Part shown: positions 13,013-23,700 of the stretch, in pieces
How positions within the stretch are numbered: position 1 is the first letter of the stretch
How the letters are laid out: each line of letters opens with the position of its first letter
NCBI RefSeq assembly: GCF_012273895.1
Contig: NC_052108.1
Location: 7,068,001 to 7,132,000 of the forward strand
Direction of reading: 5' to 3'
Source of the DNA: Zerene cesonia
Taxonomy: Eukaryota; Arthropoda; Insecta; Lepidoptera; Pieridae
DNA length: 64,000 nucleotides
Program-made: the position numbers and the translations under genes
Notes under the pieces: generated by a model
The model's input: the letters and a program-made list of their open reading frames with translations, nothing else
The model's database searches: none
Told to the model about the DNA's origin: nothing

Positions 13013-13078
13013 GCCAGCTGAGGCTGTTTATAAACTCGGTTAAAAAAGATTTACGTATTGTTTGATATTTTTGCTGTT

Positions 13079-13270
13079 TTAAACCGACTTTAAAAAAGGG
13101 GGAGCTTCTTAATTCAAATGTATTTTTCATTTTGGCCTTGCTACCGTAGAACTTTCGACTGGGTGAACCGATTTTGATGTTACTTTTTTTACTTGAAATC
13201 CGGTGTCTCCCGTTTGATTCAATTTAAATTTAGTCTTGTTCTAACCTTTTGAAGGCATTTGGTTTAGTGG
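13079..13270 (+). repeat. Degenerate retroelement fragment (family R1)
   Basis: AAACCGACTTTAAAAAAGGG, AACTTTCGACTGGGTGAACC, GATTTTGATG and TTTTGAAGGCATTTGG parallel the copy at 12408-12600 in the same orientation. No coding potential remains. Confidence 0.65.
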
Positions 13271-13500
13271 TAAAAATAATCACGTAATTAAATACAGTAT
13301 GAGTTTTCTAACATTTACAAATAATTCTTCAAAATTATTTAAAACAATATCTTATTAACCATACGTTAACGTTTTTTACATTTTTATCGACATTAGCTAG
13401 TTATAAACGAAATATGTAATACACCAATGACTAGAATCCAATAAAATGTCGTTTTCAAATGTTCTTGGTATAAACAAAACAAATTAAAAAAAAACAATCT

Positions 13501-13530
13501 AGAACTTTCTAGAGAATTCTGGAAGGTTTT
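13501..13530 (+). promoter_or_regulatory. Heat-shock-element-like array
   Basis: The sequence consists of six contiguous pentamers alternating between nGAAn and nTTCn. Units 1 (AGAAC), 2 (TTTCT), 4 (ATTCT) and 5 (GGAAG) are perfect; units 3 and 6 each carry one mismatch. This is the binding pattern of heat shock factor trimers. It lies 821 bases downstream, in Lar transcription direction, of the exon ending at 14196, so it is intronic. Binding is not shown. Confidence 0.5.
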
Positions 13531-13538
13531 CAACTTCC

Positions 13539-13549
13539 AATATGGCGGC
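13539..13549 (+). promoter_or_regulatory. YY1/Pho-type motif
   Basis: AATATGGCGGC fits the YY1 consensus AANATGGCGGC, and its reverse strand contains GCCATATT, a Pho core. It begins nine bases after the heat-shock-like array. Single short motifs occur by chance, so this is only suggestive. Confidence 0.4.
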
Positions 13550-13607
13550 GCGATACAGTCCATTACACTCCGGGTGTAAGTGAAATTCTGCAAAATGTAT
13601 GCAAACG

Positions 13608-13630
13608 AACGCCACGCGAAACGTGGCGTT
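13608..13630. repeat. GC-rich hairpin
   Basis: AACGCCACG (13608-13616) and CGTGGCGTT (13622-13630) form a perfect 9-bp stem with loop CGAAA. It stands out in AT-rich sequence, 60 bases beyond the YY1-like motif. Confidence 0.6.
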
Positions 13631-14195
13631 GTAAAATAATTATCAGACCGTCGTTAATTAATTAAGTCGAATAAAAAGGACTACAGGGTTTAAATAAATT
13701 GAATCGATCAATTATTGTATCGCTACTATTGACGTCGAATGCGTTTATTGTCACATTTATCGGTGTTAAAATCCAAGTCGTATTCGGTTGGTTCATAAAT
13801 TAATTAAAACGTTTACACAAAAATGTTTTAGTGTCATATTGTGGAAGGTATAGCCAGCGAATACAATTTATTGTTAATATCGTTTATTGATACGAGTAAA
13901 TGTCTAGCTCATTATTAATATTGCGAAAAATACTGTGAAGTATATAATAATACATATATAATTTACTGTTTTGCTAATAAAAACACTATATTATTTAGAT
14001 GCCGACACATATTCTATTTTGCATCTATTGATCAGCCTTTGTTTCATACCATTAATATGCGCATATTTTCCATATGGCCATGACTAGTTAGTAATAACAT
14101 TGAACTATTTAGCTATCTATAAATATCTTTGTCATATCCCTAAAACAAAATGGAACTCCATGTTTGGCGATTTTCATCCTACAAAAGACACATAC

Positions 14196-14375
14196 CTTCA
14201 AAAACGGTCAGCGTAGCGAGCGCGGTGACGGCGTCACCTACACCGTTCTCGGCGACGCATTCGTACGTGGCGTCGTCTCGCTGCGCCCGCACCGGCTCTA
14301 TCCGGAGAACGGTGCCATAGGCGCCCGGCCCGGCCGCCGCGTCCATACCGGACACTTGGTAGCGTGATTGCATAC
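14196..14375 (-). CDS. Lar: Lar exon encoding second half of Ig domain 1
   Basis: This exon continues Ig domain 1 of the LAR-type receptor phosphatase. The acceptor is TTATTTTTCTCCAG and the donor is GTATGT at 14195-14190. It is 180 bp and phase 1 on both sides: it opens with GT, which completes a Ser codon with the A left by the exon at 19205, and ends with a lone G, probably the first base of a Gly codon. Visible landmarks are MQSRYQVSG, the strand VLRIEPVRAQRDDATYEC with the second Ig cysteine, VAENGVGDAV, and the closing strand ATLTVFE. These are the hallmark order and wording of LAR Ig1 in insects. An alanine/glycine-rich insert (DAAAGPGAYG) replaces the loop that differs between family members. 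There is no stop or frameshift, so the domain is intact across the two exons. Ig2 must start in an exon below position 1. Confidence 0.94.
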
Positions 14376-15550
14376 CTGGAGAAAAATAAGGCTCATTAAT
14401 TAGAATTAATAAAGAAATATAGAAAAACATGATGTAATCCTTTATTGGCTTATTGTTATATTAAATTTATTATTGTAATGTTGTTGATTAAACCTGTAAA
14501 ACTGTGGAGAAAGAAAGGTGGAATGCCACTCTGTAGCGAGAAAATTTCGCTTGCGCGATTCAGAAATGTATCGCTACAAAGCTGTTGGATAACCATTAAA
14601 CAAATAAATAAAGAATAAATAGACGTGTTTAAAATCTTTCTGTTTTATGTATCTCAGAGGCTCTTTATAGCACATGTGAAAAGTTTTTTAAACCATCTTA
14701 ATCGTAATTGAACTTTACTATACAGCATTTTTAAGCGATGTCATAATGTGCACATTTGTGTGATTGTATGTTGTATTAAAATGAAAGCGAAAATAATTGT
14801 TACCATATAATCAAAATACAGACGTTTTAAGCTTATATAATTTGAACATAAACACATTTAAAATAAGTACTCCTAAGCAACAGTTACCCGCTCACAACAG
14901 TTGCATAATTGCATTCGCACAGAATAATGAAGAAACAATTACATTTCTGCGCAAAGATTGAAATCCTTTGCCATTTAGAATTTATGTTTATTGAAAATCT
15001 TATAACGGCGAGACGTCCAAGGCTCTTTGTAAAGCGTTTTATACTTTGCATCTGACTTTCGACGTCGTGCAAAAATAAGACCGCGCCGTGTTGCGGTTCG
15101 AGTGGTTCTTGTGACGGGTGTATAGAGTTGAGAATGCATTGTTTCAAGCGTACGCCGGGTTCGTTTTAGTTGGTTAGATGTGTTGGACGACAGAGCTAAA
15201 TCGCCACTCGTGGTAAGTGCCAAGGAAATACATTTCGCAACAACTGAGAATAATCGTTGTCTCCCAGCGACGAAGCCGGTGCTGCTTTAAAAATATAACA
15301 CTATCACTGCACTTTCCGTCCTGAGTTTTAACTTATTTATGCAAATACAGACTTGGAAAAGTTAATATGTAATTTTATATTCTTGCCTCGGTCTAAAAGT
15401 AGTAGGATTATGCGAGCCGGTGTTTATTTGTGTTTACTGACGTATTCTTTTGCTATATAAATAATGAAAATTAAGATTTTAACGTTTCAGCATCGATTTA
15501 ACCATAAAAAGTAGTAAAACAAAGTAACTAAAAGCAAACTGTATTTATAT

Positions 15551-15639
15551 TTAATTTTTAGTTTTATAGCATTGAAATGCTTTATAAATGAGAAATTTTG
15601 AAAGAATAGTAAAAATTTGATCACGAGGCAGGATTCGAA

Positions 15640-15687
<48 letters not shown>

Positions 15688-15866
15688 TGGGGAAATCTTG
15701 CATAGATACCCACGGCCTCCGGAGATAAAGCCGTGGGTTATGTCGGATTCCTACCGACCAAAACCCCACTGTGTTCCGTCGAGCCACTTAAGTGAAGGGG
15801 CCACGGGAGTTAGGCAGGATTCGAACCTGCGTTTCTTGCCTAAATTTTTTCTATTCTTTAAAAATT
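15551..15866. repeat. tRNA-like repeat (family S), host of a nested insertion
   Basis: The left part (TTAATTTTTAGTTTTATAGC, then ATTGAAATGCTTTATAAATG) is shared with 18265-18291 and 18450-18463. The interior has a minus-strand B-box GGTTCGAATCC next to GATCACGAGG, as at 11361. AAAGAATAG at about 15601 and CTATTCTTT at about 15851 are inverted repeats around the centre. A retroposon is inserted at 15643-15811. Removing it would restore one continuous tRNA-like block. Confidence 0.65.
15643..15811 (-). mobile_element. Poly(A)-tailed retroposon with 17-bp target duplication
   Basis: AGGCAGGATTCGAACCT occurs at 15626-15642 and again at 15812-15828, flanking a sequence that on the minus strand ends in a poly(A) tail of about 42 bases (poly-T at 15643-15684). 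The body includes GGAATCCGACATAACCCACG and GATTTCCCCACTTAA next to the tail. The poly(A) tail plus target duplication is the mark of LINE-driven retroposition. The body is about 125 bp. I cannot tell whether it is a SINE or a 5'-truncated LINE. Confidence 0.82.
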
Positions 15867-17639
15867 TCTCAAACTGTATTTAATTACCAACATCATCCAA
15901 ACTACCTTTTTTATATTATAATGTATTACATCATATTTATTTTATTAAACTCATTTGTTAATATCGATGTTCTGCATATGAAAACAATTACCTAATCCAA
16001 CTTTATGTCTCAATCAATCTCATAATATCTATGCCTAGCCTATGAAACAGATCGAAACCCACCAAAATCCATACACGCATCATATCACCGACGAACCCGT
16101 GACACAAATGCAAAACCGCGAAAACGAATCGAATAGTTCCCACAGATAAATAATGAATATAAATTCGTGCGATGTCTTATACATCTGAAATATAGGACGG
16201 GCGAAGGGGAGTCATCCATTACTGGGGGACGCGTGATTGACGTTTGTCCGCCAATGTGACGCTGCCACATTTATTGTTCACGGAGGGACGCTGAATTGTT
16301 ATTTCTGGCTTCCCATCACTATTTAATATGTGGTACATTTGTTATTTTGTATTGGTTTCACTTTTATCGGCAGTCGTGATGCCATTGTTAGAGTTTCCAC
16401 GTATTTTTGGTCTCCTTTTCAGGGTTGTCTCAAATCTCGAGTGAAGGATTGTACGTTTATTTTAAACTGGCTTGCTTTTGGAATTAAGTACATATAGTTC
16501 AGTTTGTAGTTAATAAGATTTAACGTTCTATTTGATAATACATAATTGTTAAACCAATAAGGGTCATTGGGTGTATTTGATTCCGGTTCGTGAAAGTCTG
16601 CGTACAAGAAATGTTATTATAGAACTTATTATTTCATTGTATATAGTTATTTTGCTTCTACATAATGTGAGGATTATTAAACATTAAATAATGCTTACTT
16701 TGTATCGAAACACGAGAGCAAACAACTTTTATTATAAGCTTTATGTGATCCTACTGTAAGAAGTTGCTACGCCCTACAATAATGCGATCACAACCATTGA
16801 GAGATAGTTGGCTATACAAAACGCCCAAATCTCTTCATGTACGTCCCGCTTCAAAAAGCAGAACGCAAATCCCCAACGACCTTTCCAAACAGCTGAAATG
16901 ACATAATATAATTCTCTTAAATCGCCGTTGTTCTTGTCAAAATTGTTCGCGAAAATATAATATCATTATCGCTTAAGCTTCCCAAGCGTTAGTGGAACGT
17001 ACCAAAACACACATTGTTTATGTAACAACGAACTGCTTTAGTTTGGCCCTAATTGAAATATATTATTCACGCACATCCTTTTCTCAGAAATCCTCTTTCA
17101 CCCCAATTTCTCCCTTCCAATGTTTAACAACTGAATGAATACGAGGTGACGGATAGACAAATAATAACTTTGATGAAGCCACGGCTATTAATATTGAATA
17201 TGGAGGTGTAGTGGATTTAGGGTCCTCTATACATAAGCGCAATATTTGTCTGGTGGTTAATGATGAAACTGTTGGTCGTTGAATACAGTTAAGTTCTATT
17301 TTAGCTGTTTAAATAAGATTTGATGGATGTATTTACATTGAAACAAAACAAATTAAGTGTATTTTTAATAATTAATAAATTCAGTGAAATAAGCACATTT
17401 AGTAACCGCATTTCCCGCTAAACTAACGAGATATTTGTTCTGTCCAATTAATATGCACATAAAATATAGAGAAGAAATTAATATTTTTAAATGATTGACA
17501 AATACATCCAAAATTAAATGCAAAAAAAAGCCAATACTCGGAACGATGGTTCGAAAAGAATGAAGTATCAAACCATTCTACACAACAACATCAACAAAGC
17601 CCACTCAGCCAAGCCGGCCCCACTACGGAACCAAAAAGC

Positions 17640-17960
17640 CGTCTCGTGCAGCGATACAGTTCACGGCGGCCGCTCATTGCGATGATAGATCATAGATATG
17701 GTGTTACATTTTTCATACCCGATCGAACTATTAAGGGGAGGTGTAAGGAGGGTCGTTTACGGTGGGGAGAATTCGCGTGCGTGGCTGTACGTTTTTCCAG
17801 CTCATTGCCCCTGCCTTATGGCCGTCGTTACCGGTCACATATTTATGGGCTAAAAATACCGTTTTTACATTTCAATCACGGACCAAATTCGCTGATTCGC
17901 CGCCGCCATTTGTGATATCGCGTAGCGGCACTTTATCACATTGTGACCGATTTTAGATAC
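17640..17960. promoter_or_regulatory. CpG-rich intronic block
   Basis: The block is unusually rich in CpG compared with the flanking intron: ACGGCGGCCGCTC, TCGCCGCCGCCATTTGTG and ATCGCGTAGCGGCA. It also includes a MEF2-like GCTAAAAATACC at about 17849. It lies between the two Ig1 exons. Its ORFs overlap each other in different frames and show no domain. A conserved enhancer or a former exon are both possible; no function is shown. Confidence 0.3.
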
Positions 17961-18264
17961 AATTGTTTTCAATTGATAGCGCAAATTTGTATACGTACAC
18001 GCCGTGAGTGTGACCGACATTTTTATGTTTGCATTGTCTGTGTCTAGTTCGTAGAATATTATCTAAATGTAATTATATATCTATGAATACATTTTTAGCC
18101 ATAAACATTACTGATTAAACATGTGATTTAATGAAATATTGTTAACTGAGGAAAGTGTCTCTGTTCAATCTACTGGGTTTAATAACAAAGCATAATTGAA
18201 ATATTTGAATGCATATACACCTACATTGTACATATCTCTTCAATTTTAATGGTACACGTAAAAT

Positions 18265-18546
18265 TTAATTTTTAGTTTTATAGCATTGAAATCTACTATA
18301 TAAAAATAAGTCGGGTTTTCCTTCCTGACGCTATAACTCCAGAACGCACGAACCGATTTCCACGGGTTTGCATTCGTTGGAAAGGTCTCGGGCTCCGTGA
18401 GGTTAATAGCAAAGAAAATTGGCGTAACGGAGTTCGCCGAGCTTGCTAGTGCTTTATAAATGAGCCTAGCTGAGCTAACCTAACCATTTGCTACGGTTAG
18501 GCAAGAAACGCGGTTTTCGGTCAATTTTTTTCTATTCTTTCAAAAT
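18265..18546. repeat. tRNA-like repeat (family S), second copy split by a Helitron
   Basis: TTAATTTTTAGTTTTATAGC then ATTGAAA (18265-18291), continued by TGCTTTATAAATGA at 18450, reproduces 15551-15591. The right part has GGTTAGGCAAGAAACGCGG and TTTTTTTCTATTCTTTC, comparable with the right end at 15831-15860. A Helitron sits at 18292-18449. Confidence 0.65.
18292..18449 (+). mobile_element. Helitron-type element (family D), insertion shown by empty site
   Basis: It begins TCTACTATATAAAAATAAG and ends GAGTTCGCCGAGCTTGCTAG. The related uninterrupted sequence at 15571-15591 reads ATTGAAATGCTTTATAAATG, so the element went in exactly between A and T with no duplication. It is a shortened relative of the minus-strand copy at 39683-39897. 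The 158-bp length excludes coding for a RepHel protein, so it is non-autonomous. Confidence 0.9.
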
Positions 18547-19204
18547 ATCTTAAGGTTAATCAAGTTATCTCTTGATTGTTATTTAATTTCGAATCGAAAA
18601 GAGTATGCGCAAAATATTTAAATAAAAGTAAATGTTTATGAACTGAAAACCTTTTCATGATAAAAATCATGTCGGTCATCTACGGTCCTTAACACGTCAA
18701 CCTTTAAAATTAATGAAGCGAAGTTATGTCAGTGATTTTAGGCGGGAAAAATGACTACGCACACGATGAAAAATATCCCTAAACGTTCATAACGTTCAGT
18801 GAATTTTTGTTTGAAATGTAAAATTTACGTATATTACTAAATCCAGAATTAATAACGTACATTCAATGTAATAACATAAATTCGTTCAACACCGTGGTCT
18901 TACTAGATAAACTCACATTTCAACATTTGTCATTAAAGTTGACTCTAGCCAATATCCAATACACAATTGGCCCTTATTTCCATTTCAGTAGTAGAATTCT
19001 TCTTTCTGTCAGTTAGAATATTTGTTGATGAGACTTTACGACTCTGCAAGTGTTCAAAAGCGGCTATAGCTGTAGCCGCGGCCGCCACAGACTTGTAACA
19101 CTGGCGGTGTTACAGATGCATTGCCGGCCTTTGAGAGACATAATATACGCTTTTTTCTGGAACGTATCACACATACACATATAGTAAATGATGTTAATAC
19201 TCAC

Positions 19205-19336
19205 TAGAAACTCTCTTGCCGTTTTTCCTCCACTGTATGTCGGGTATGGGCACGCCTCGCGCGGCGCAGTAGAACGCGGCTATGCCGTTGGCGCGCACCT
19301 GCAGGTTGCGGGGCCTTATGGTGATTTCGGGGGGAT
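19205..19336 (-). CDS. Lar: Lar exon encoding first half of Ig domain 1
   Basis: This is an internal exon of a LAR-type receptor tyrosine phosphatase, a neuronal and epithelial cell-surface receptor that controls axon guidance and synapse growth. The acceptor is a pyrimidine-rich tract ending CCGACAG, and the donor is GTGAGT at 19204-19199. The exon is 132 bp and phase 1 at both ends. It starts with the last two bases (AT) of a split codon, followed by PPEITIRP, which matches the start of the mature LAR ectodomain (PPE.. in fly and vertebrate family members). It contains the first Ig cysteine in AFYCAARGVP, the core tryptophan in IQWRKNGKRVS, and the basic loop R-K-N-G-K-R. In the family this loop is the lysine/arginine-rich surface of Ig1 that binds heparan sulfate proteoglycans. 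The exon is clearly more GC-rich than its flanks. The final base A joins GT of the next exon to make Ser. The family call rests on remembered LAR Ig1 patterns, not on a database search. Confidence 0.93.
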
Positions 19337-19340
19337 CTGT

Positions 19341-20249
19341 CGGCAGACAAACGGAATAATTTGATCATTGTAATGTTAATCGATAAATGGATTTTTATTT
19401 CATTAATTATTGTATTTGCAACAATAGAGCATAGATGAGACAATAGGTTTAACATTTTTGGAAAAAAAATTGTGTTGTAATCGAATAAGGTTAGATCGGG
19501 TGGGAAAATTGTTCATTTTGAAGTTTAACGCCAATATATTTTATTTTAAATGCGTGATGTTCCTTTTAAATTGACTTAAGAAAACGACAAAGGAGTTAAT
19601 ATACGTATCAGATAAAATATATAACATATTTATGGATAAGCTTTTACTCTATTGCATACATCCATGGGATCCAATTTCCCCCGTGAATAAATTAGCAAAT
19701 CTCGGGATAATCCCCTAACTATGTTATCCCATCCACATCCTCAATCCCACTATACCATACACGAGACGAACAGCCAAGGACCAAATCCAATTGTCTCGAA
19801 AAGTTACTTTAAGTGGAACTTTAACAAAATTACTCCGTACCACGAGAATTCAGATACCGAATTGTTATCGTGCATTAGTCAAGAAACGCGGTACATTTTC
19901 ATTACAGTAAAGCAGATTAATGGCATTATCTTGCGGAAAAATGCGCAGCGAGCCACGAAACAATTATGTTCCTGGAAGTCGGCGAAGACACGTGAATTTC
20001 GGAAACTCCGAATCCCTGCATCAAACGAACCCGAACAAAAATGTCTAAAGGGACCCCGGGAGAACGGCGGACATGCGCCGCGGGGAGCGTTTGATTCCTG
20101 AACTAGAAAATGAAATCCCATTTAGTTCTCTATACACATTCGAAGCTAATCCCACGGGTAGCGATCGGCTGCGATCAATGTGACATTAATAAACGAACGG
20201 GAGTAACGTATTTTCGGAGACTGTCACACAGGAGTTAAAATATTCATAG
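19341..20249. other. Intron, no element identified
   Basis: AT-rich intron just upstream of the Ig1 acceptor. The 126-codon plus-strand ORF at 19721-20101 is antisense to the gene and shows no family features. Confidence 0.5.
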
Positions 20250-20780
20250 AGCGGACACCGCAGAGGTCGGGGGTGAGATTGCAGATCTAAAAAAAGCTGA
20301 TCGGCTTTGAGCGTTCGCCGGCGAAACAATTCATTTTGAGCGGTCCGTACATAATTTTCACCCCTGACCGCAAATAAAAACTCAATCTATATTCGCGACG
20401 AGGCGGCGTCACGGCGCGTTTAATGACCGCCTGCTCTTCCAATTATACGTTGATAGGAGTCACTAACTATCCGCGTGGTCGCGATTCGAGTTTGCCTTTG
20501 AATTACTTCAGTGGCTGGGGAGAGAAATGACGGATTGCGTATATTTGTCGACGGCCGTGAATGGTCACGTTTTGTATGTGCGCGGATTGGAAAGGGCGTC
20601 GGTACGTGTCGACGCACGCATACAAATAAAAGCGGCGGCCATTTTTTACGCTACTCGCGAACCTAGCCAGATTAAATTACGCGGCGCCTAGACGTCGCTA
20701 TGTGCGAAATTAAATTGCTGCATGGAGCGATTTTGCGCGCGCTACTCCACATTTGTTCACATTTGTAGTTATAATATGTA
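20250..20780. promoter_or_regulatory. CpG-rich intronic block upstream of Ig1
   Basis: CpG is dense here (GACGAGGCGGCGTCACGGCG, AAATTACGCGGCGCCTAGAC, ATTTTGCGCGCGCTACTCC) in an otherwise AT-rich intron. It includes a Runx-like TGACCGCA and a Pho-like GCCATTTT. TCGGGGGTGA near 20269 and TCACCCCTGA near 20359 are near-inverted. No convincing exon was found. It is a candidate regulatory region by composition only. Confidence 0.3.
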
Positions 20781-23700
20781 GGTATAATTACGAAGGGTGT
20801 TCACAAAAAAGAAACTAATCATTACAAGGGTGCCCTGTTAATTGGACTGATCACATTGAACTAAAAATTTATATTGAAGGAGTCATTTCTGCTTCACTTG
20901 AGACTTCCTTTCCTTTGCGACCATTTTTAAGACGAGTACTGACAATGATAATTTTAATAAGATAATTGAACTATTTTTTTCAGCTTCAAAAGTTTTACTA
21001 GAAAAAAAAGCTAATAACAATGTTCCAAGCTTCAAGAGAAAATTCCATCAGAGGCTATATATTACAAATATAATATAATCAAAAACATCCGATACTCAGA
21101 TAATATTGCGAACCGCAATCCCACACATCATCAGTTACTATTTATTATAATCACTTAAATTAATACAGTTACCAAAAACCAGTGAAATGATAGCAATTTA
21201 ACGGACACGTTACATCCATTCAGAGCACAAATCATTTATACATTTTAATATCGACGTTGAAGCATCGATTAATTCTATCGCGCACTATCATATTATTTTC
21301 TTTTATACCCTAATCAGATTTATATACCAATAGAAGACGGTACAATTATAAAACGACTAACTTTCTTATTTTATGAATAAGATCTTTGAATTTCAATCAT
21401 TTCTACAAATACATAGAAAGAAGAAGAAATAAAAGTTAGACCACCTGAAGCCACACAACATAATTATGTTGGCGGAGTTCTCAAGTGTGCTCTATGTACC
21501 CGCATATTCAAGAAGTCTTGTAATGACACGAGTCTGCTCCTTCGTTGCAAAATCTCGCGGAAAAGGAGTCGAAGAAAACCCTGATATCGACTAGGATGTG
21601 CATTGCATGATAATTTCAATGACTGCACTCTAATGAAACTGATCAGATATTTTGATGAGTGAATCAGAAATTTAGACGAAATTGATGAAATTTTGAAAAT
21701 GGAATATTCCATTTTTTATAAATTATAATATTTGTATTTCGTTTTTGTGTACTAGATTATATTAGATAAAACATAATCAAATCAAGAATGGAAAACGACC
21801 TGTTTACGAATTTACCTTAATTATTATATTATAAACTCAATTACGGTTTATAACTCAATAGTTTTAACCTATATTTTAACTATCCATATTTATACTGAAT
21901 CAATTGAAAAGCATATAAAATAAAAACGTTTTGAACCAATATAAATTCTAAACTCAATTAATATTTTCACGCCAGCAGCATTTCTATAAAATATCCACAT
22001 TTTCTCGTTTAACAATCACCAATAAATTCAACAAGCATCGTTTCATTTAAGCTTACTTTGCAAATATTACAATTTAGCAGTTATAAGCTCTCAATATACA
22101 CAAAAAGTGTATAAACGATGTACGTGTTCTGTTTGAAATTATAACAAATTGTACTCGAAATGCTAATGTGACTGTTTTTTTATTACTCCATAAGTCATCT
22201 TGACTTCGACTGATTGGCGTGATTCTTATTGGGTTTGATAGGAAATTGGTTTTATTTGGTCTCATTTTAGAGTCTAGTGTGGTAATTTCCCATCAGAATA
22301 TTTATATTATATATACATATAAATTATATACCACAAAATTTACATTGAATTTAATCGACTTGAACAACAAAAGTAAACAAGCCGCAACTATTTCAAAAGC
22401 GCTATTACTCAATATTATAAATTTGTTTCGAAGCAACATTCAGTAAATGTGCAACTACCCACTGTATTTATTTATGAGAATAATCTGGAGCGTTCGAGCG
22501 AACCTATTTTGGGGTCATGTAGAGATTGAACGAAATTTATTACATTGTCAGGTATTAAACGTGTTATTTAGTGGGTCAATTGGGAATACCATGTATTTTC
22601 AACACGAATATAACATGAATACAATATTTAGATACACGGTTGAATATAAACAGCGAAACAGAATTCGTACGAACTGCTTTTGTAATGAAATTAGTTGAAA
22701 GCTTGCTGCTGCTCCTTGTACCCTGTATTATTTAAAGTGAAACACATTTTCTAGTTGACTATACCTTATGACTCATAATTCTAATCGACTTTGTAAATAA
22801 CGATTATGACACGAATGCTATTGAGAGGTTTTTCCAAGTATTTAAGTGGCAGAGTGCTTCCTGAGCGAGCGTTAACAAAGAAAAGGCAACACCTTATTAT
22901 ACGAGATAATATTTGTGCTAAAATTACTTTCATACTAAAGCGGACGCTACTTGACGAGGAAAATCATATTATCCTATCTTATAGAATTCATTTTTAAAAG
23001 GAACATCACGTTATATAGAATCTTTTGATCAGACATAAATGCACATCTGTTTTTGGTCTAATGATTACCCGAGTTAAACACGATCGACCGTAAGTCGATC
23101 GTGTTTAAATTGATTTCTAGCAAAGCCTAATTATTTTACTAAATGCTGAAACTTATGAAACTTTAATGGACCAAGCTTATAATTAGAACAATGAGTTAGT
23201 AATACGGCTGATCGTTATCATAATCGAGGGCCCCTTCACAGCACCTGTAACATAATGAACATGACATTATCAACTTACGTGTTAAATATTGTATAAAAAT
23301 ATTCGAATCGTTGACTGGCGGGATGCCCACTAAGGGCACCTCTGTGACTATTTTAATATGCGGCGCCTCTGTTTCTTCTAATATTATATCTTCTTCGTCT
23401 GTTGTGATAATTATTTTCTTTAATTTTTAACGGTCGAGCGGTTGTCGTATTTAACGCAATATACAATTGAACTTATGATTAATTTTATCTACTATTACCT
23501 ACTTATACTATCTTACAATAAACTAATATTAATATAAAATATCAACACAGTTATGTATTAATATAGATATAACGCTTATTTATTGCTAATATATATAAAT
23601 AAACAAACAAACGTTACACGTATGAGAAATTATATATTTAAATTAATAAGTAGAGCGACGCTTGACATACAGTACTTGTTGTATAATTAAAGTAATTTTA

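Larger units (their letters stand above)
1..14195 (-). other. Lar: Lar intron downstream of Ig1 (3' end outside window)
   Basis: The region begins at the GTATGT donor at 14195-14190 and runs, on the minus strand, to the window edge without a recognisable Ig2 exon, so the intron exceeds 14 kb. It is mostly AT-rich. Elements are listed separately. Stretches in which I see no identifiable element include 1-800, 1531-3321, 5600-5946, 6000-7926, 8440-10660, 11792-12400 and 13631-14195. Confidence 0.75.
14376..19204 (-). other. Lar: Lar intron splitting Ig domain 1 (phase 1)
   Basis: This is a 4.8-kb intron with GTGAGT donor and TTTTTCTCCAG acceptor on the minus strand, interrupting a Ser codon right after the heparan-sulfate-binding loop. 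It contains two related repeat copies (15551-15866 and 18265-18546), one with a nested retroposon and one with a Helitron, and a CpG-rich block at 17640-17960. From 14400 to 15550 and from 15867 to 17639 I see only AT-rich sequence without a recognisable element. ORFs in the intron are short and have no family resemblance. Confidence 0.9.

Noticed and set aside
15616..15642. Possible tRNA 3' half at GGTTCGAATCC (minus strand)
   Set aside because: Only the B-box is present; the same string is duplicated by a retroposon target-site duplication.
17646..17956. Overlapping ORFs in the CpG-rich block
   Set aside because: Two frames are open at once with no domain; openness is explained by lower AT content.
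19721..20101. 126-codon plus-strand ORF near the Ig1 exon
   Set aside because: Low-complexity mixture without motifs, antisense to the gene, overlapping another ORF in the opposite strand.
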